The notes: generated from the letters alone by a model not told the origin. Positions 11,222 to 21,610 are shown, counted from the stretch's first letter. The stretch: DNA of 64,000 nt from Clavelina lepadiformis (GCF_947623445.1 NC_135246.1:10275856-10339855), one strand, 5' to 3'. Program-made: numbers and translations.

Positions 11222-12076
11222 GCGGCGATCGATCTTTATTTGATCCAGTAAATGTACTTTGACTGAAATCCGGCTCAAGGGATCATGAGCCAATTTTTAA
11301 AAAATAGGCTTTTCAATGCAAAGTACATTTAACTAAGAAGCTACTGTCGTAGAACCACTTCACGAGCCTCCATCAATATTCGCTTGCAACGAGATCTAGG
11401 CTAAGAATGCCTACATTCTCAGTTTGACAGAATTACAAAATAATAACAAACCAGCCCACGTCGACGTCACATGCACATTGCACTTCGACATTTTTCATCC
11501 AGTAGATATGACGCATTGGTTGCGAAATCGTCATAAACACAGTGTTTCCAGCTGAAAAATGTGTTCCTAATGCGAACTGACACCTCAACAAAACAAAGTG
11601 AACGAAATTAGTTGCCTCGACACGCGATTGAACCAGGGACCATTGAACATTAAACCAAGAAGCTACTATCGCAAAACTACATCACGAGCCTTCCTCAATT
11701 TTGGCTTGCAACGATATATAGGCTAGGAATGCCTACATTCTTAGTTTGGACAGAATCATTTTACTAAAATTTATAAAACAACCACCTAAACTTTACAGCA
11801 TGTTTTGAGAGTAAAAGTTTCGGACAACTAATCCACGGAAAACAAATATGCGACTTCTAAATAATTTACAGCTTAGCCTGGACCTGCAATCCGCTATCGC
11901 CAAAACCATATCAAACCAGCCCACGTCGACGTCACATGCGCATTGGACTGCAACATTTTTCGTCTTTTTAATATCACGCATTGGTTGAGACCTCGTCACA
12001 CATAAAATGTTCCCGCTTAAAATTGTGTTCCTAAAAGGAAATGACTTCTCAAAAGAACGAAGTAAGCGAAATTAGT

Positions 12077-12149
12077 TGCCTCGACCCGGGATTGAACCAG
12101 GGATCTTTAGATCTTCAGTCTAACGCTCTCCCAACTGAGCTATCGAGGC
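12077..12149 (-). tRNA. tRNA-Phe(GAA), unit 8
   Basis: One variable-loop substitution; stems intact. Confidence 0.94.
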
Positions 12150-12155
12150 AAGCTT

Positions 12156-12229
12156 TGGCCAATACGGGGCTCGAACCCGCGACATTCGCGTTATTAGCAC
12201 GACGCTCTAACCAACTGAGCTAATCGGCC
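12156..12229 (-). tRNA. tRNA-Ile(AAT), unit 8
   Basis: Consensus copy. Last minus-strand tRNA of the array; its Gly-Glu pair is lost at the inversion junction. Confidence 0.95.
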
Positions 12230-12429
12230 TCGATTGTTTGGGGTCCAAAACAACGATTAATTTCACCATTATTCCGACTTTGAAATTCTTGTTTTATTGA
12301 AGAATTTTCTGGCAAATTGAGAATTTTTCTTTCAGCAATCCATTTCTCTAAGTTACCACGGCATATACCTCCCTATTAACGAACAACAATCCTTATTCTT
12401 CAAAACATTTTTGTCAACAAAGCGAAAAA

Positions 12430-12475
12430 AAACTTTCTGTGCTCAGTTTTTATTTTTTTTCCGACCAACCATATT
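12430..12475. other. Inversion junction in the tRNA array
   Basis: Minus-strand unit 8 stops matching the array consensus around 12430-12445. About 25 bp of T-rich filler follows. From ~12471 the sequence is the reverse complement of the unit, starting in a different part of the repeat. Confidence 0.9.
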
Positions 12476-13098
12476 TGTTTTCCGTGGATTAATTGTCTGA
12501 AACTTTAACTCTCAAAACATGCTGTAAAGTTTAGGTAGTTGTTTTATAAATTTTAGTAAAATGATTCTGTCCAAACTAAGAATGTAGGCATTCCTAGCCT
12601 ATATCTCGTTGCAAGCCAAAATTGAGGAAGGCTCGTGATGTAGTTTTGCGATAGTAGCTTCTTGGTTTAATGTTCAATGGTCCCTGGTTCAATCGCGTGT
12701 CGAGGCAACTAATTTCGTTCACTTTGTTTTGTTGAGGTGTCAGTTCGCATTAGGAACACATTTTTCAGCTGGAAACACTGTGTTTATGACGATTTCGCAA
12801 CCAATGCGTCATATCTACTGGTTGAAAAATGTCGAAGTGCAATGTGCATGTGACGTCGACGTGGGCTGGTTTGTTATTATTTTGTAATTCTGTCAAACTG
12901 AGAATGTAGGCATTCTTAGCCTAGATCTCGTTGCAAGCGAATATTGATGGAGGCTCGTGAAATGGTTCTGCGACAGTAGCTTCTTAGTTAAATGTACTTT
13001 GCATTGAAAAGCCTATTTTTTTTAAATTGGGTCATGATCCCTTGAGCCGGATTTCAGTCAAAGTATATTTACTGGATCAAATAAAGATCGATCGCCGC

Positions 13099-13170
13099 TC
13101 CCAGATGGTCTAGTGGTCAGGATTCCTGGCTTTCACCCAGGCGGCCCGGATTCGATTTCCGGTCTGGGAA
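13099..13170 (+). tRNA. tRNA-Glu(TTC), unit 9, altered B box
   Basis: Cloverleaf kept, but T-stem pair 53:61 changed from G-C to A-T (GATTCGATTTC in place of GGTTCGATTCC). The stem still pairs, yet the TFIIIC B box is damaged, so transcription is doubtful. Confidence 0.85.
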
Positions 13171-13177
13171 AGTGCAT

Positions 13178-13248
13178 GCATTGATGGTTCAGTGGTAGAA
13201 TTCTCGCCTGCCACGCGGGAGGCCCGGGTTCGATTTCCGGTCAATGCA
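13178..13248 (+). tRNA. tRNA-Gly(GCC), unit 9
   Basis: T-stem position 61 is T instead of C, giving a G-T wobble inside the B box. TTTT follows. Confidence 0.88.
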
Positions 13249-13498
13249 TTTTCTTAACATTACCTGGATAACCTTTCGTGTGAGTGCCCAGAAAGTGTAT
13301 TTTCGCTTTGATGACAAAAATGTTTTGAAGAATAAGGATTGTTGTTCGTTAATAGGGAGGTATATGCCGTGATAACTTAGAGAAATGGATTGCTGAAAGA
13401 AAAATTCTCAATTTGCCAGAAAATTCTTCAATAAAACAAAAATTTCAAAGTCGGAATAATGGTGAAATTAATCGTTGTTTTGGACCCCAAACAATCGA

Positions 13499-13572
13499 GG
13501 GCGATTAGCTCAGTTGGTTAGAGCGTTGTGCTAATAACGCGAATGTCGCGGGTTCGATCCCCGCATTGGCCA
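13499..13572 (+). tRNA. tRNA-Ile(AAT), unit 9, acceptor variant
   Basis: Position 3 is G instead of C, a G-G mismatch in the acceptor stem. A C-to-T change in the 5' side of the anticodon stem is also seen. Anticodon AAT intact. Confidence 0.82.
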
Positions 13573-13578
13573 AAGCTT

Positions 13579-13651
13579 GCCTCGATAGCTCAATTGGGAG
13601 AGCGTTAGACTGAAGATCTAAAGGTCCCTGGTTCAATCCCGGGTCGAGGCA
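13579..13651 (+). tRNA. tRNA-Phe(GAA), unit 9
   Basis: One D-arm substitution (CTCAATTGG for CTCAGTTGG); stems otherwise intact. Confidence 0.92.
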
Positions 13652-14502
13652 ACTAATTTCGATCACTTCGTTCTTTTGAGAAGTCATTTCCTTTTAGGAA
13701 CACAATTTTAAGCGGGAACATTTTATGTGTGACGAGGTCTCAACCAATGCGTGATAAAAGACGAAAAATGTTGCAGTCCAATGCGCATGTGACGTCGACG
13801 TGGGCTGGTTTGATATGGTTTTGGCGATAGCGGATTGCAGGTCCAGGCTAAGCTGTAAATTATTTAGATGTCGCATATTTGTTTTCCGTGGATTAGTTGT
13901 CCGAAACTTTTACTCTCAAAACATGCTGTAAAGTTTAGGTGGTTGTTTTATAAATTTTAGTAAAATGATTCTGTCCAAACTAAGAATGTAGGCATTCCTA
14001 GCCTATATATCGTTGCAAGCCAAAATTGAGGAAGGCTCGTGATGTAGTTTTGCGATAGTAGCTTCTTGGTTTAATGTTCAATGGTCCCTGGTTCAATCGC
14101 GTGTCGAGGCAACTAATTTCGTTCACTTTGTTTTGTTGAGGTGTCAGTTCGCATTAGGAACACATTTTTCGGCTGGAAACACTGTGTTTATGACGATTTC
14201 GCAACCAATGCGTCATATCGACTGGATGAAAACTCTCGAAGTGCAATGTGCATGTGACGTCGACGTGGGCTGGTTTGTTATTATTTTGTAATTCTGTCAA
14301 ACTGAGAATGTAGGCATTCCTAGCCTAGATCTCGTTGCAAGCGAATATTGATGGATGCTCGTGAAGTGGTTCTGCGACAGTAGCTTCTTAGTTAAATGTA
14401 CTTTGCATTGAAAAGCCTATTTTTTTAAAATTGGGTCATGATCCCTTGAGCCGGAATTCAGTCAAAGTATATTTACTGGATCAAATATAGATCGATCGCC
14501 GC

Positions 14503-14574
14503 TGCCAGATGGTCTAGTGGTCAGGATTCCTGGCTTTCACCCAGGCGGCCCGGGTTCGATTCCCGGTGAATACA
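14503..14574 (+). pseudogene. Chimeric tRNA-Glu/tRNA-Gly pseudogene, unit 10
   Basis: Starts as tRNA-Glu (TGCCAGATGG, anticodon TTC) but after the shared T arm continues with the 3' end and downstream flank of tRNA-Gly. The acceptor ends cannot pair. A deletion between the identical T-arm sequences of neighbouring Glu and Gly genes explains it exactly. Confidence 0.88.
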
Positions 14575-14823
14575 TTTTCTTAATATAACCTGGATGACCT
14601 TTCGTGAAAGTGCCCAGAAAGTGTATTTTCGCTTTGATGATAAAAATGTTTTGAAGAAAAAGGGTTGTTGTTCGTTATTAGGGAGTTGATGCCGTGATGA
14701 TTTAGAGAAATGGATTGTTTAAGCAAAAATTCTCAATTTGCCAGAAAATTCTTCAAAAAAACAAAAATTTTAAAGTCGGAATAATCTTGAAATTAATCGT
14801 TGTTTTGGACCACAAACAATCGT

Positions 14824-14897
14824 CTACGGTTAGCTCAGTTGGTTAGAGCGTCGAGCTAATAACGCGAATGTCGCGGGTTCGAGCCCCATATTGGTTA
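14824..14897 (+). pseudogene. tRNA-Ile(AAT) pseudogene, unit 10
   Basis: Anticodon AAT and T loop remain, but the first seven bases are CTACGGT instead of GGCCGAT and the 3' strand is ATTGGTT, so the acceptor stem is lost. Confidence 0.82.
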
Positions 14898-14903
14898 AAG
14901 CTT

Positions 14904-14976
14904 CTCTCGATAGCTCAGTTGGGAGAGCGTTAGACTGAAGATCTAAAGATCCCTGGTTCAATCCCTTTTGGAGGCA
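14904..14976 (+). pseudogene. tRNA-Phe(GAA) pseudogene, unit 10
   Basis: Anticodon arm intact. The T stem 3' side is mutated to CCTTTT and the acceptor is partly mismatched. Confidence 0.82.
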
Positions 14977-15492
14977 ACTAATTTCGTTCACTTCTTTTTG
15001 TTGAGGTGTCGGTTCGCATTAGGAACACATTTTTTAGCTGGCCACACTGTGTTTATGGCGATTTCGCAACCAATATGCGTCATATCTACTGGATTAAAAA
15101 TGTTGAAGTGCAATGTGCATGTGACGTCGACGTGGTCTGTTTTGTTATTATTTTGTAATTCTGTCAAACTGAGAATGTAGGGATTCCTAGCCTAGATCTA
15201 GAGCCTAGCCTTGTTTCGATTCTTTATCAATTCCCTGTTCGTATCAACATTAAAATTTTCTTACGAAGTATAGTTGCATGATAGTTACATGTTCTAAATA
15301 ATATCAATAAATTTGCTTTTGTCGATATTTATTGTGTTTCACTTTAGAGTACATTTTGCGATCATTTTAGTTCAGGTTTGCGTTTTTAATCAACTTTCCT
15401 GTTTTATACGATCAAATAATTCGGAAATCATCAATTTAGCACAAGTTTTCCAATGCAGATTGTTTTATTTCTGCTGATGTTAAACAACAACT

Positions 15493-16905
15493 TTACCGCT
15501 CACACAGAACAGCGTTTGTCGTACCACAATTAACGTCATCCCATTTGTAGTCATAGTATCGAGCTACAATCGAGCAGTCGGCGTCATTGTGGTTATCTGG
15601 CTGACCATCATGCCAGTCCTCGGTTGCATTTGTGTCTTTTGAGCCATCTGTCCATACAAACTCTTCTTCACTCGCGTCATCGGTTTATCCAAACCAGTAA
15701 CCGTGGATGTTGCTGAAACGTTTCAAAACGTTGTCGACAAGGAAGCTGAAAAGTTCATTCAATATAAAGATTTCTATTATTTACGGTATGATTACGAAAT
15801 TGAGAAATCAATCACGCAATCAAGTAATAGCTTATTATTTTATCGAAACAATTTTCAATTACCGTCTCGACTCGTCGTCCCTGATGCCGAATGTAGCGAT
15901 CCTCGCGTTTTTGTCTTTGCAGATAACTTTGGCTGTGTCAAAATTGACATATGCTCCCTCTGTTGAAACCCAGTATTGGCGACCGTTAAGTCCAGTCAAC
16001 CACCCTGGCTCAAGATCTATCATACAACGTTAGCGACCAATTCATTAGCTAATAAATTTTATAATTTCAGCATAAAATTCATTGCATTTATTTACCACAA
16101 GTCGGCATAGGCACATCTGGTCCGTCCGGTTTTGTCACATCGAGGATCGGAATCGGTGGTTCCTGAAAATCAGAAAAAACAACTCATGTAAAAAGGACTT
16201 CTCGTATAGGTTATACATGTTTTTCATAAACTTTGTTTTATAAAGGGAAGCCTACATGACTCTATGCAAGACAATATCATAATTTACCGGCTCTGCTATG
16301 ACGTTGCCTTGCAAATCGGTGTAAATCGCCTCTCCCGGACCGTTTGGAGATCGTCTACAGCAGGGCTTCCCAAACTTTTTTGCTCGCGACCCCTTTCAAA
16401 CTTCTGAAGTTTTCCACGACCCTTCACGTTTAAATTGATTAAATTAGCAGTGCGAAACATACATTAGTCATTAGTGAAATTTATTGAGATGCAAAGAGTA
16501 AAGACTGAATTCAAGCAACCAGTACTCAAAGTCTACTTACTACTTTACACATATATAGGCTACTGGAAACAAAAAAGCACACACATTTATTCAGTGTGAT
16601 TGATGCGACTGCTTTCTGCTACAAAGCAAGTCCAGCCGTGGCTCAATATCTGTTAATGCTGGTCTCAAGGCGGTTTCAATGTTGATTAGGCTGGAACGAT
16701 ATTTTGTTTCGATTGTATTTTGTACTTCGTGTAAAATTGGTATACGCTCTGCGACCCCTGAAGTTCGTTACGCGACCCCTTGCGGGGTCGCGACCCCCAG
16801 TTTGGGAAGCCCTGGTCTACAGTATACGGGAACTTCACATGAATGATACTGACAACAAACTTGCCCAACCACCGCCAGAAGCAATGCAATGAAAAACAGT
16901 AACAT
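15493..16905 (-). pseudogene. Secreted C-type lectin gene, interrupted by a hAT MITE and one in-frame stop
   Basis: Four minus-strand exons can be joined with GT-AG borders and matching phases: 16905-16288 (contains the MITE), 16162-16096, 16016-15863 and 15745-15493. Leaving out the MITE and one target duplication the product is 209 residues. Residues 1-19 form a signal peptide (MLLFFIALLLAVVGQVCCQ), then comes a CxVPxxCRR motif and a Pro-rich linker. A C-type lectin domain follows with YW..T, NFDTAK.IC, WFG, the sugar-binding QPD motif, WDD at the WND site, and the DC, NC and LCE cysteines. QPD usually means galactose-type specificity. Two defects are visible: the MITE in exon 1, and TAA at 15687-15685 where the family's WIG(L) motif ends. 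Everything else stays in frame, so the loss is recent or allelic. Confidence 0.85.
16361..16814. mobile_element. hAT-type MITE, 454 bp
   Basis: Terminal inverted repeats CAGGGCTTCCCAAACT match over 16 bp. The 8-bp target duplication GTCTACAG is perfect (16353-16360 and 16815-16822). No transposase is encoded. It lies inside coding exon 1 of the lectin gene, just after the CRR codons. Confidence 0.95.
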
Positions 16906-17063
16906 CTTACTCTTTTATTAAGTGTGTTTCACCCCTGAAAAAGCAAACTAGATTTCGAATCTTTTGATGTTGCCAAAAGGAAATGATTTGCAAGGCACGG
17001 TGAACAAAAAAGAGACTGTATATTTAGATTAAAAAAAAAACACTTTTCTGTTTGTTAATCTAC

Positions 17064-17231
17064 CTGCAGAGATGGAGAAAGTTTAAGAATGGGCACTGAT
17101 CGCCACACCACCACTGTTTTATTATCTTTATTACGACGACATATCGCTGGCACCTTGCAACCGGCGTACTGGCCCTTGCATAGTGTTCCAGCAACTAAGA
17201 GCAAAACCAGAGCTCGCATATTGTGATTCAT
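17064..17231 (-). pseudogene. Orphan signal-peptide exon paralogous to the lectin exon 1
   Basis: From ATG at 17231 the minus strand reads 56 codons to a GTAGAT donor at 17063. The start MNHNMRALVLLLVAGTLCKG is a clear signal peptide, and QYAGCKVPAICRR follows, aligning with QYHSCEVPVYCRR of the lectin gene next to it. The rest of the exon diverges. No lectin exon of its own lies between it and the neighbouring gene, so this is either a remnant of a tandem duplicate or an alternative first exon of the lectin gene. Confidence 0.65.
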
Positions 17232-17399
17232 CTTCGCTAGAAAATAAAGTTGCTGTATAAAGTCGACATCGGCTTATGTATCGCACGAAAGCGGGCGTGT
17301 CCCACAACTTCATACGTGTCTGCATGAAAGTTTTTTCCATATTTGGTGATCTTAACATGGCAACCGCATACTTCGCGTAATGACCAAAGGCAAGAAAGC

Positions 17400-18480
17400 T
17401 ACTTATTTAATGATGCTTTAATTATATTATTGTACAAAAACATGCTAAACTTTAACAGGTGACATTATAAGTAGGTTCTTTCGGCTTATGGACGACAATT
17501 ACGGAGATCATGTTCTCACTTATATTTTGCAACCAGAGCTATAAGTGAGTGTAATTATATAGGTTATTGACTGTATTTTATAATGCTTATATAAAACTAT
17601 ACATTTCACATACAGTTTCATATATCGTAATTCTGTTTTCATTGTCTAACTTATTTTGTTGAATTACTCCAATATATCAGAAAAGTGCAAATAAGTTTGT
17701 GCCGTAACGGCTAAAGACAGTTTTTAAAGTTCATACTTGACGCGTTATCACGTTTGTTGCTAATTGGATAAACTTTTGAAAACTTTTTCATCTAAAACAA
17801 CTTAGACCGGTTTTGCATCAAACGTTTATAACAAGTTTGCCAAGCATTGGAAGAATTTGCAAAACAAAACATTGCAATAAAACAGAAGCCTCTCAATAAC
17901 TAATCGATGCGAGATTTGTATAAAACTACTAAATGGGTGTTTCTTAAGTTTTTGTGCTTTTATTTTTTGCTTAACAGTTGCTAAAACTTTTATTTAATCT
18001 TAACTTAAAACGTTGAATTTTAATGCATTCATACGTAAGCTAGTTCAAAGATAATCGTAAAACCTGATCTAAAACGAAGCAAGTTTTCAAGCAAAATTAA
18101 TATTTTCATCTTCCAAAAATATTTATAAAAATTTTGTTTCTTTTTTGCCATAAACTTATATTATCGTTATGCACAAAGTAGACGCCTTAATAATAATGAT
18201 ACGAACTCGGAACAAATACGTAAATAATAAATTTAAGACAATTAGCCTACCACTACAACATTTCCAGCGATGGAATAATATAACGACTTGAATATACCAA
18301 ATTCAGTAAGTTGCAGTGTGAATTTATTCTATCCTTAGCATCCATTTAAAAATTGCTGCTGGTATAAGTAGCGCTGCGAGCACGAATTACCAATGTAGAG
18401 AATTAATTTAATGAAGAGCTTTTGTGCATGTGTTGTTCATTTCGCATGGCATTGCAATTCCAAATATCTCACACTATAAT
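17400..18480. other. Gene-free AT-rich stretch
   Basis: No coding, RNA or repeat signal recognised. Confidence 0.6.
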
Positions 18481-18484
18481 ATCA

Positions 18485-18698
18485 TAGTAAAATAAAAACA
18501 AGATTTAGTTAGGCACTCTGAAGGATAACTTTATTTTTGATTTTTCTACACGAGCTTTCGCAAACATGAGCCTGCTTCTGATGGTGTACTAAGAAACCTG
18601 AAGAAGCAAGCTTACGTTTGCGAAAGCTCGTGTAGAAAAATCCAAAATAAAGTTAACCTTCAGAGTGCCTAACTAAATCTTGTTTTTATTTTACTACA
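18485..18698. mobile_element. Foldback/MITE-like inverted repeat, ~214 bp
   Basis: Two ~80-bp arms (18485-18566 and 18615-18698) are near-perfect reverse complements, from TAGTAAAATAAAAACAAG at the outer edge to GAGCTTTCGCAAAC inside. The ~48-bp loop contains a smaller hairpin (CCTGCTTCTG/AGAAGCAAGC). Superfamily not determined; no clear target duplication seen. Confidence 0.85.
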
Positions 18699-18719
18699 TA
18701 CTGAAGAAAAGAAATTCAT

Positions 18720-19200
18720 TCACCAGCTGAGCGCCTTTTGTTGTTGATTCAGTAAAGTTCATCAGTTCTTCGAACCTTTTCAAATGATCGTAAGTGTTTG
18801 TTGACATTTATATCCAACGTTTTGTTTACATATATCGAATTCTGCGCAGGTAAAACAATTGGAAATTAAAAAATGAGAGTTGCTGGGATCTGATTCTAAT
18901 AACATTAGCGTCAGAAGTCTAGTAAAAATGGGCATTAGTCAAATAGCTTCAAACCGTACCTCACAAAAGGTCTATTTAATGATCATATGATTGTTTGGAA
19001 AACCTATGTTTGCAATTTTGGGAAGTCCCTATAAGCGAAACACTTTTCCTTTTGCTAGGTAAAGTACAAACCAATTGTTGCTGAATGCCTTTCTATCACC
19101 AAAATGAAAGAGTCACGTATATAGCTATATCGATATCACATCAATGACGTTGAACGAAGTTAGGGGGTCATTATTCATAAATGTTATATAGGGTTGGTGA
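18720..19200 (-). repeat. Dispersed repeat R1, copy 1
   Basis: Reverse complement of 42780-43470 with only scattered mismatches, for example GAAAAGTGTTTCGC and TTTGTACTTTACCTAGC on the minus strand. A more diverged third copy is at 41500-42130. Non-coding; superfamily unknown. Confidence 0.82.
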
Positions 19201-19289
19201 CAGATTATTATTAATACGACAATGTCATTTGTATTTATTGAAAAAAAGACTGCTTAAGAATGACTAAAACAATATATACTGAGAGTGCA

Positions 19290-19490
19290 TATAAGGTAAT
19301 GTAGCTACAACATACTAAAATGTAGCTAACGTAACTAATGTGGCTACTAACTACCAAAATGTAACTAATGTATCTAATAAAGCTACTAAATATCAAAATG
19401 TAACTAATGTAGCTAATTAAGCTACTCAATACCACCATGTAGCTGATGTATATAACTAATGTAGCTACAATATATCAAAATGTATTGCGC
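19290..19490 (+). repeat. Minisatellite of ATGTAGCTAA-type motifs (solo MULE-end-like)
   Basis: Irregular tandem copies of ATGTAGCTAATGTAGCTAC with variants. The same motif makes up the terminal inverted repeats of the element at 49035-50124, so this may be a detached end of that family. Confidence 0.75.
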
Positions 19491-19499
19491 AATTATTAC

Positions 19500-20371
19500 A
19501 TTACATTTGCGTACAGTCTAAGATATGCTTTGAAGTTTATGCATAGACTACGATATGTTTATCTATATACGGTACTGTATCTACATCTACGGTAAAAATA
19601 AAATATTTTTAAGTCTCAATACATTTTAAAGTTTCTAAAGCAAAGTTAGGATCGCGTATAAAATTTTTCACTGCATATGCGACCTGTTACAACGACCTAC
19701 AACGCGTTCAGCCAGCCATGCCAAACGCGTTTGTAGCATTTGCGTTACAGTTCATACTGTTTGACTGCTTATTTTTGTATTTGTTTGATGCTCTGTAAAC
19801 AAGCAATGTACAGTGTTGCTGTACTTTGAAGATTTCAACAAGAAATTTTGTTTATTTTGATGTCATAAGCATATACAGCATGCCAGCACAAACTCCGGCA
19901 TTATATCGCCAAAAACCAGAGTAGTGAGTAGTCTGCATTTAGCTACAAGATGCCTCAAGGCAAAACCGATCCCAAGCACATGTGACGCCAAACATTACTA
20001 TTTCATTAGTTATTTGTAGGGTAACAAAAGAATAACTAGAGTTGAAAATTATCAAAAACATTTTGTGGTTTATAAAGTTTGAAATTAAGGATAAAAATTC
20101 CATTCCCAAAACTATGCGGCGATTACTTTTACCACTGAGCGAAATAAGCCGGAAAAAAACAGAAATTTGTTCTCAGTATTACAGTTGACAAAAAAACATG
20201 TATGTTATTATTGGTCTTATCTATAACGTAAAACTGGTGAATGTGTTTTCGGTCTACCATATGGAATTTGGATAAATCGATGAGCAAATAATACCAAGCT
20301 AAATCTATTGCCATTTTTCTTCAGTTCGTGTTTATTAGTGACTTTTACATACTTATGCCAGTGATTTTCTG
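19500..20371. other. Gene-free stretch
   Basis: AT-rich, no feature recognised. Confidence 0.55.
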
Positions 20372-20886
20372 GGTTCCACGACATATGGCCGCGGGAAAGT
20401 GGCCGCGAACAAACTCACCGGGGTCAACTGAACGTGACGTAAATTGACCGCAGACAAACTGACTGTGACATAAACTGGCCGGCGATCAAATTAACCGTCG
20501 ATAAATTGGCCGGCGATCAAATTAACCGACGACAAATTGGCCGTCAAAAGGTCAAAATTCTAATTCACTATCTAGTCACTTCTGTTTATTTCAATAAACG
20601 TTTCAATGTGTATTGAAATAAAAAACAATTTTGTTAAAAACAAAGGAAATAGTTACAAACAAATATTTACTTTACATATCATATACTACCGAGTTTAAAA
20701 TTTTGACCTTTTGACGGCCAATTTGTCGCCGGTTAATTTGATCGCCGGCCAATTTATCGACGGTTAATTTGATCGCCGGCCAGTTTATGTCACAGTCAGT
20801 TTGTCTGCGGTCAATTTACGTCACGTTCAGTTGACCCCGGTGAGTTTGTTCGCGGCCACTTTCCCGCGGCCATTTGTCGTGCTCCC
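20372..20886. mobile_element. MULE-type long-TIR MITE, 515 bp
   Basis: A perfect 9-bp target duplication GATTTTCTG flanks it (20363-20371 and 20887-20895), the size made by Mutator-like transposases. The arms of ~185 bp (to ~20562 and from ~20696) are almost exact inverted repeats. Each contains internal direct repeats of GGCCGGCGATCAAATTAACC. The 133-bp spacer is AT-rich and non-coding. Confidence 0.9.
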
Positions 20887-20895
20887 GATTTTCTG

Positions 20896-21560
20896 TTATG
20901 TACGGCGTACAAAATAGTAAAAAGTATGCGAAATCCATTTATTCTTACAAGTTAAAAGCAATGCAAACTACTCTTCGTAAAAGGACTTTTCCTGGATGAC
21001 GAAATAATCAGGCCAACATATTTCGACCACGTGGATTTCCCCACATGAATACTCAAGTTTCGTAAGGTCAAACTCTTTCTTTACTGCTTTACTTGATGAG
21101 CTTCGGTAAAATGCAAAAACGTTGCGACATACTTTTTTTTATTTCCTTAAGCACAGCCTCAAGAGATAACGTTCAGCGCTTTCGTGAGCAAGATCAGTAT
21201 GAACACAAGTTGAAGTAGGCTTTATTAAGGCTATTGCTGTGGTGTGCGTCAGTTTGGGACAAAACGAAGCTTGTCGCATTTCACCTTTTTTATACTTCTA
21301 AATAAGTCAATTTGCTTTGATACTACTTATATAGGTAGCAAACGAACGCTAATGAAGACAATTATAACAAAGTAAGAAACCCGAAAAATGGGAAAAGCAA
21401 CAGAAGTTTTGCAAGTAAGAGAAAGAATGTAGCTTACAAAGCGATAATAAGTGTGGACCATAAATTAAGCTTGAATTTCAGTTTTTTCTTCTTTAATCTT
21501 TAAGAAGTTGTTTTATATAATTTGCTACATATTAATATCAACCTCTATACTTTCAGTGAC
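20896..21560. other. Gene-free stretch upstream of family copy A
   Basis: No reading frame of note. It presumably holds the promoter and 5' leader of copy A; a possible acceptor TACTTTCAG lies at ~21556, just before the gene. Confidence 0.4.
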
Positions 21561-21610
21561 TTTCATAGGCTATGTAATGAAAATGTTGTCCACAGGGAAA
21601 AAAACATGAG

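Larger units (their letters stand above)
1..12445 (-). repeat. Tandem array of ~1,408-bp tRNA units (eight units, minus strand)
   Basis: The same block recurs with a spacing of 1,407-1,408 bp; for instance the sequence at position 1 returns at 1409. The window opens inside the array, so it continues to the left. Each unit has, in transcription order on the minus strand, tRNA-Glu(TTC), tRNA-Gly(GCC), tRNA-Ile(AAT) and tRNA-Phe(GAA). Glu and Gly are 7 nt apart and Ile and Phe 6 nt apart, with no T-run between partners. A run of four T follows Gly directly, and another lies ~25 nt after Phe. This implies two dicistronic Pol III transcripts per unit. Copies differ by few substitutions, as expected of recent amplification or homogenisation. 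Unit 6 carries a transposon, and unit 8 is cut off before its Gly-Glu pair. Confidence 0.97.
12471..15205 (+). repeat. Inverted part of the tRNA array (units 9 and 10, plus strand)
   Basis: The same unit in opposite orientation. Unit 9 is complete with four tRNAs. Unit 10 is clearly more diverged, has lost most of the Glu-Gly pair to a deletion, and fades out at ~15205. The higher divergence than in units 1-8 suggests this edge no longer takes part in homogenisation. Confidence 0.93.

Noticed and set aside
1-15205. CRISPR-like regular repeats
   Set aside because: The repeat period is 1.4 kb with tRNA genes; this is a eukaryotic tandem array.
16686-16889. 67-codon minus-strand frame over the hAT MITE and the lectin leader
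   Set aside because: It is in a different frame from the lectin signal peptide and mostly consists of MITE sequence.
19235-19438. Hydrophobic 67-codon minus-strand frame rich in Ser-Tyr-Ile
   Set aside because: It is the translation of the ATGTAGCTAATG minisatellite, not a membrane protein.
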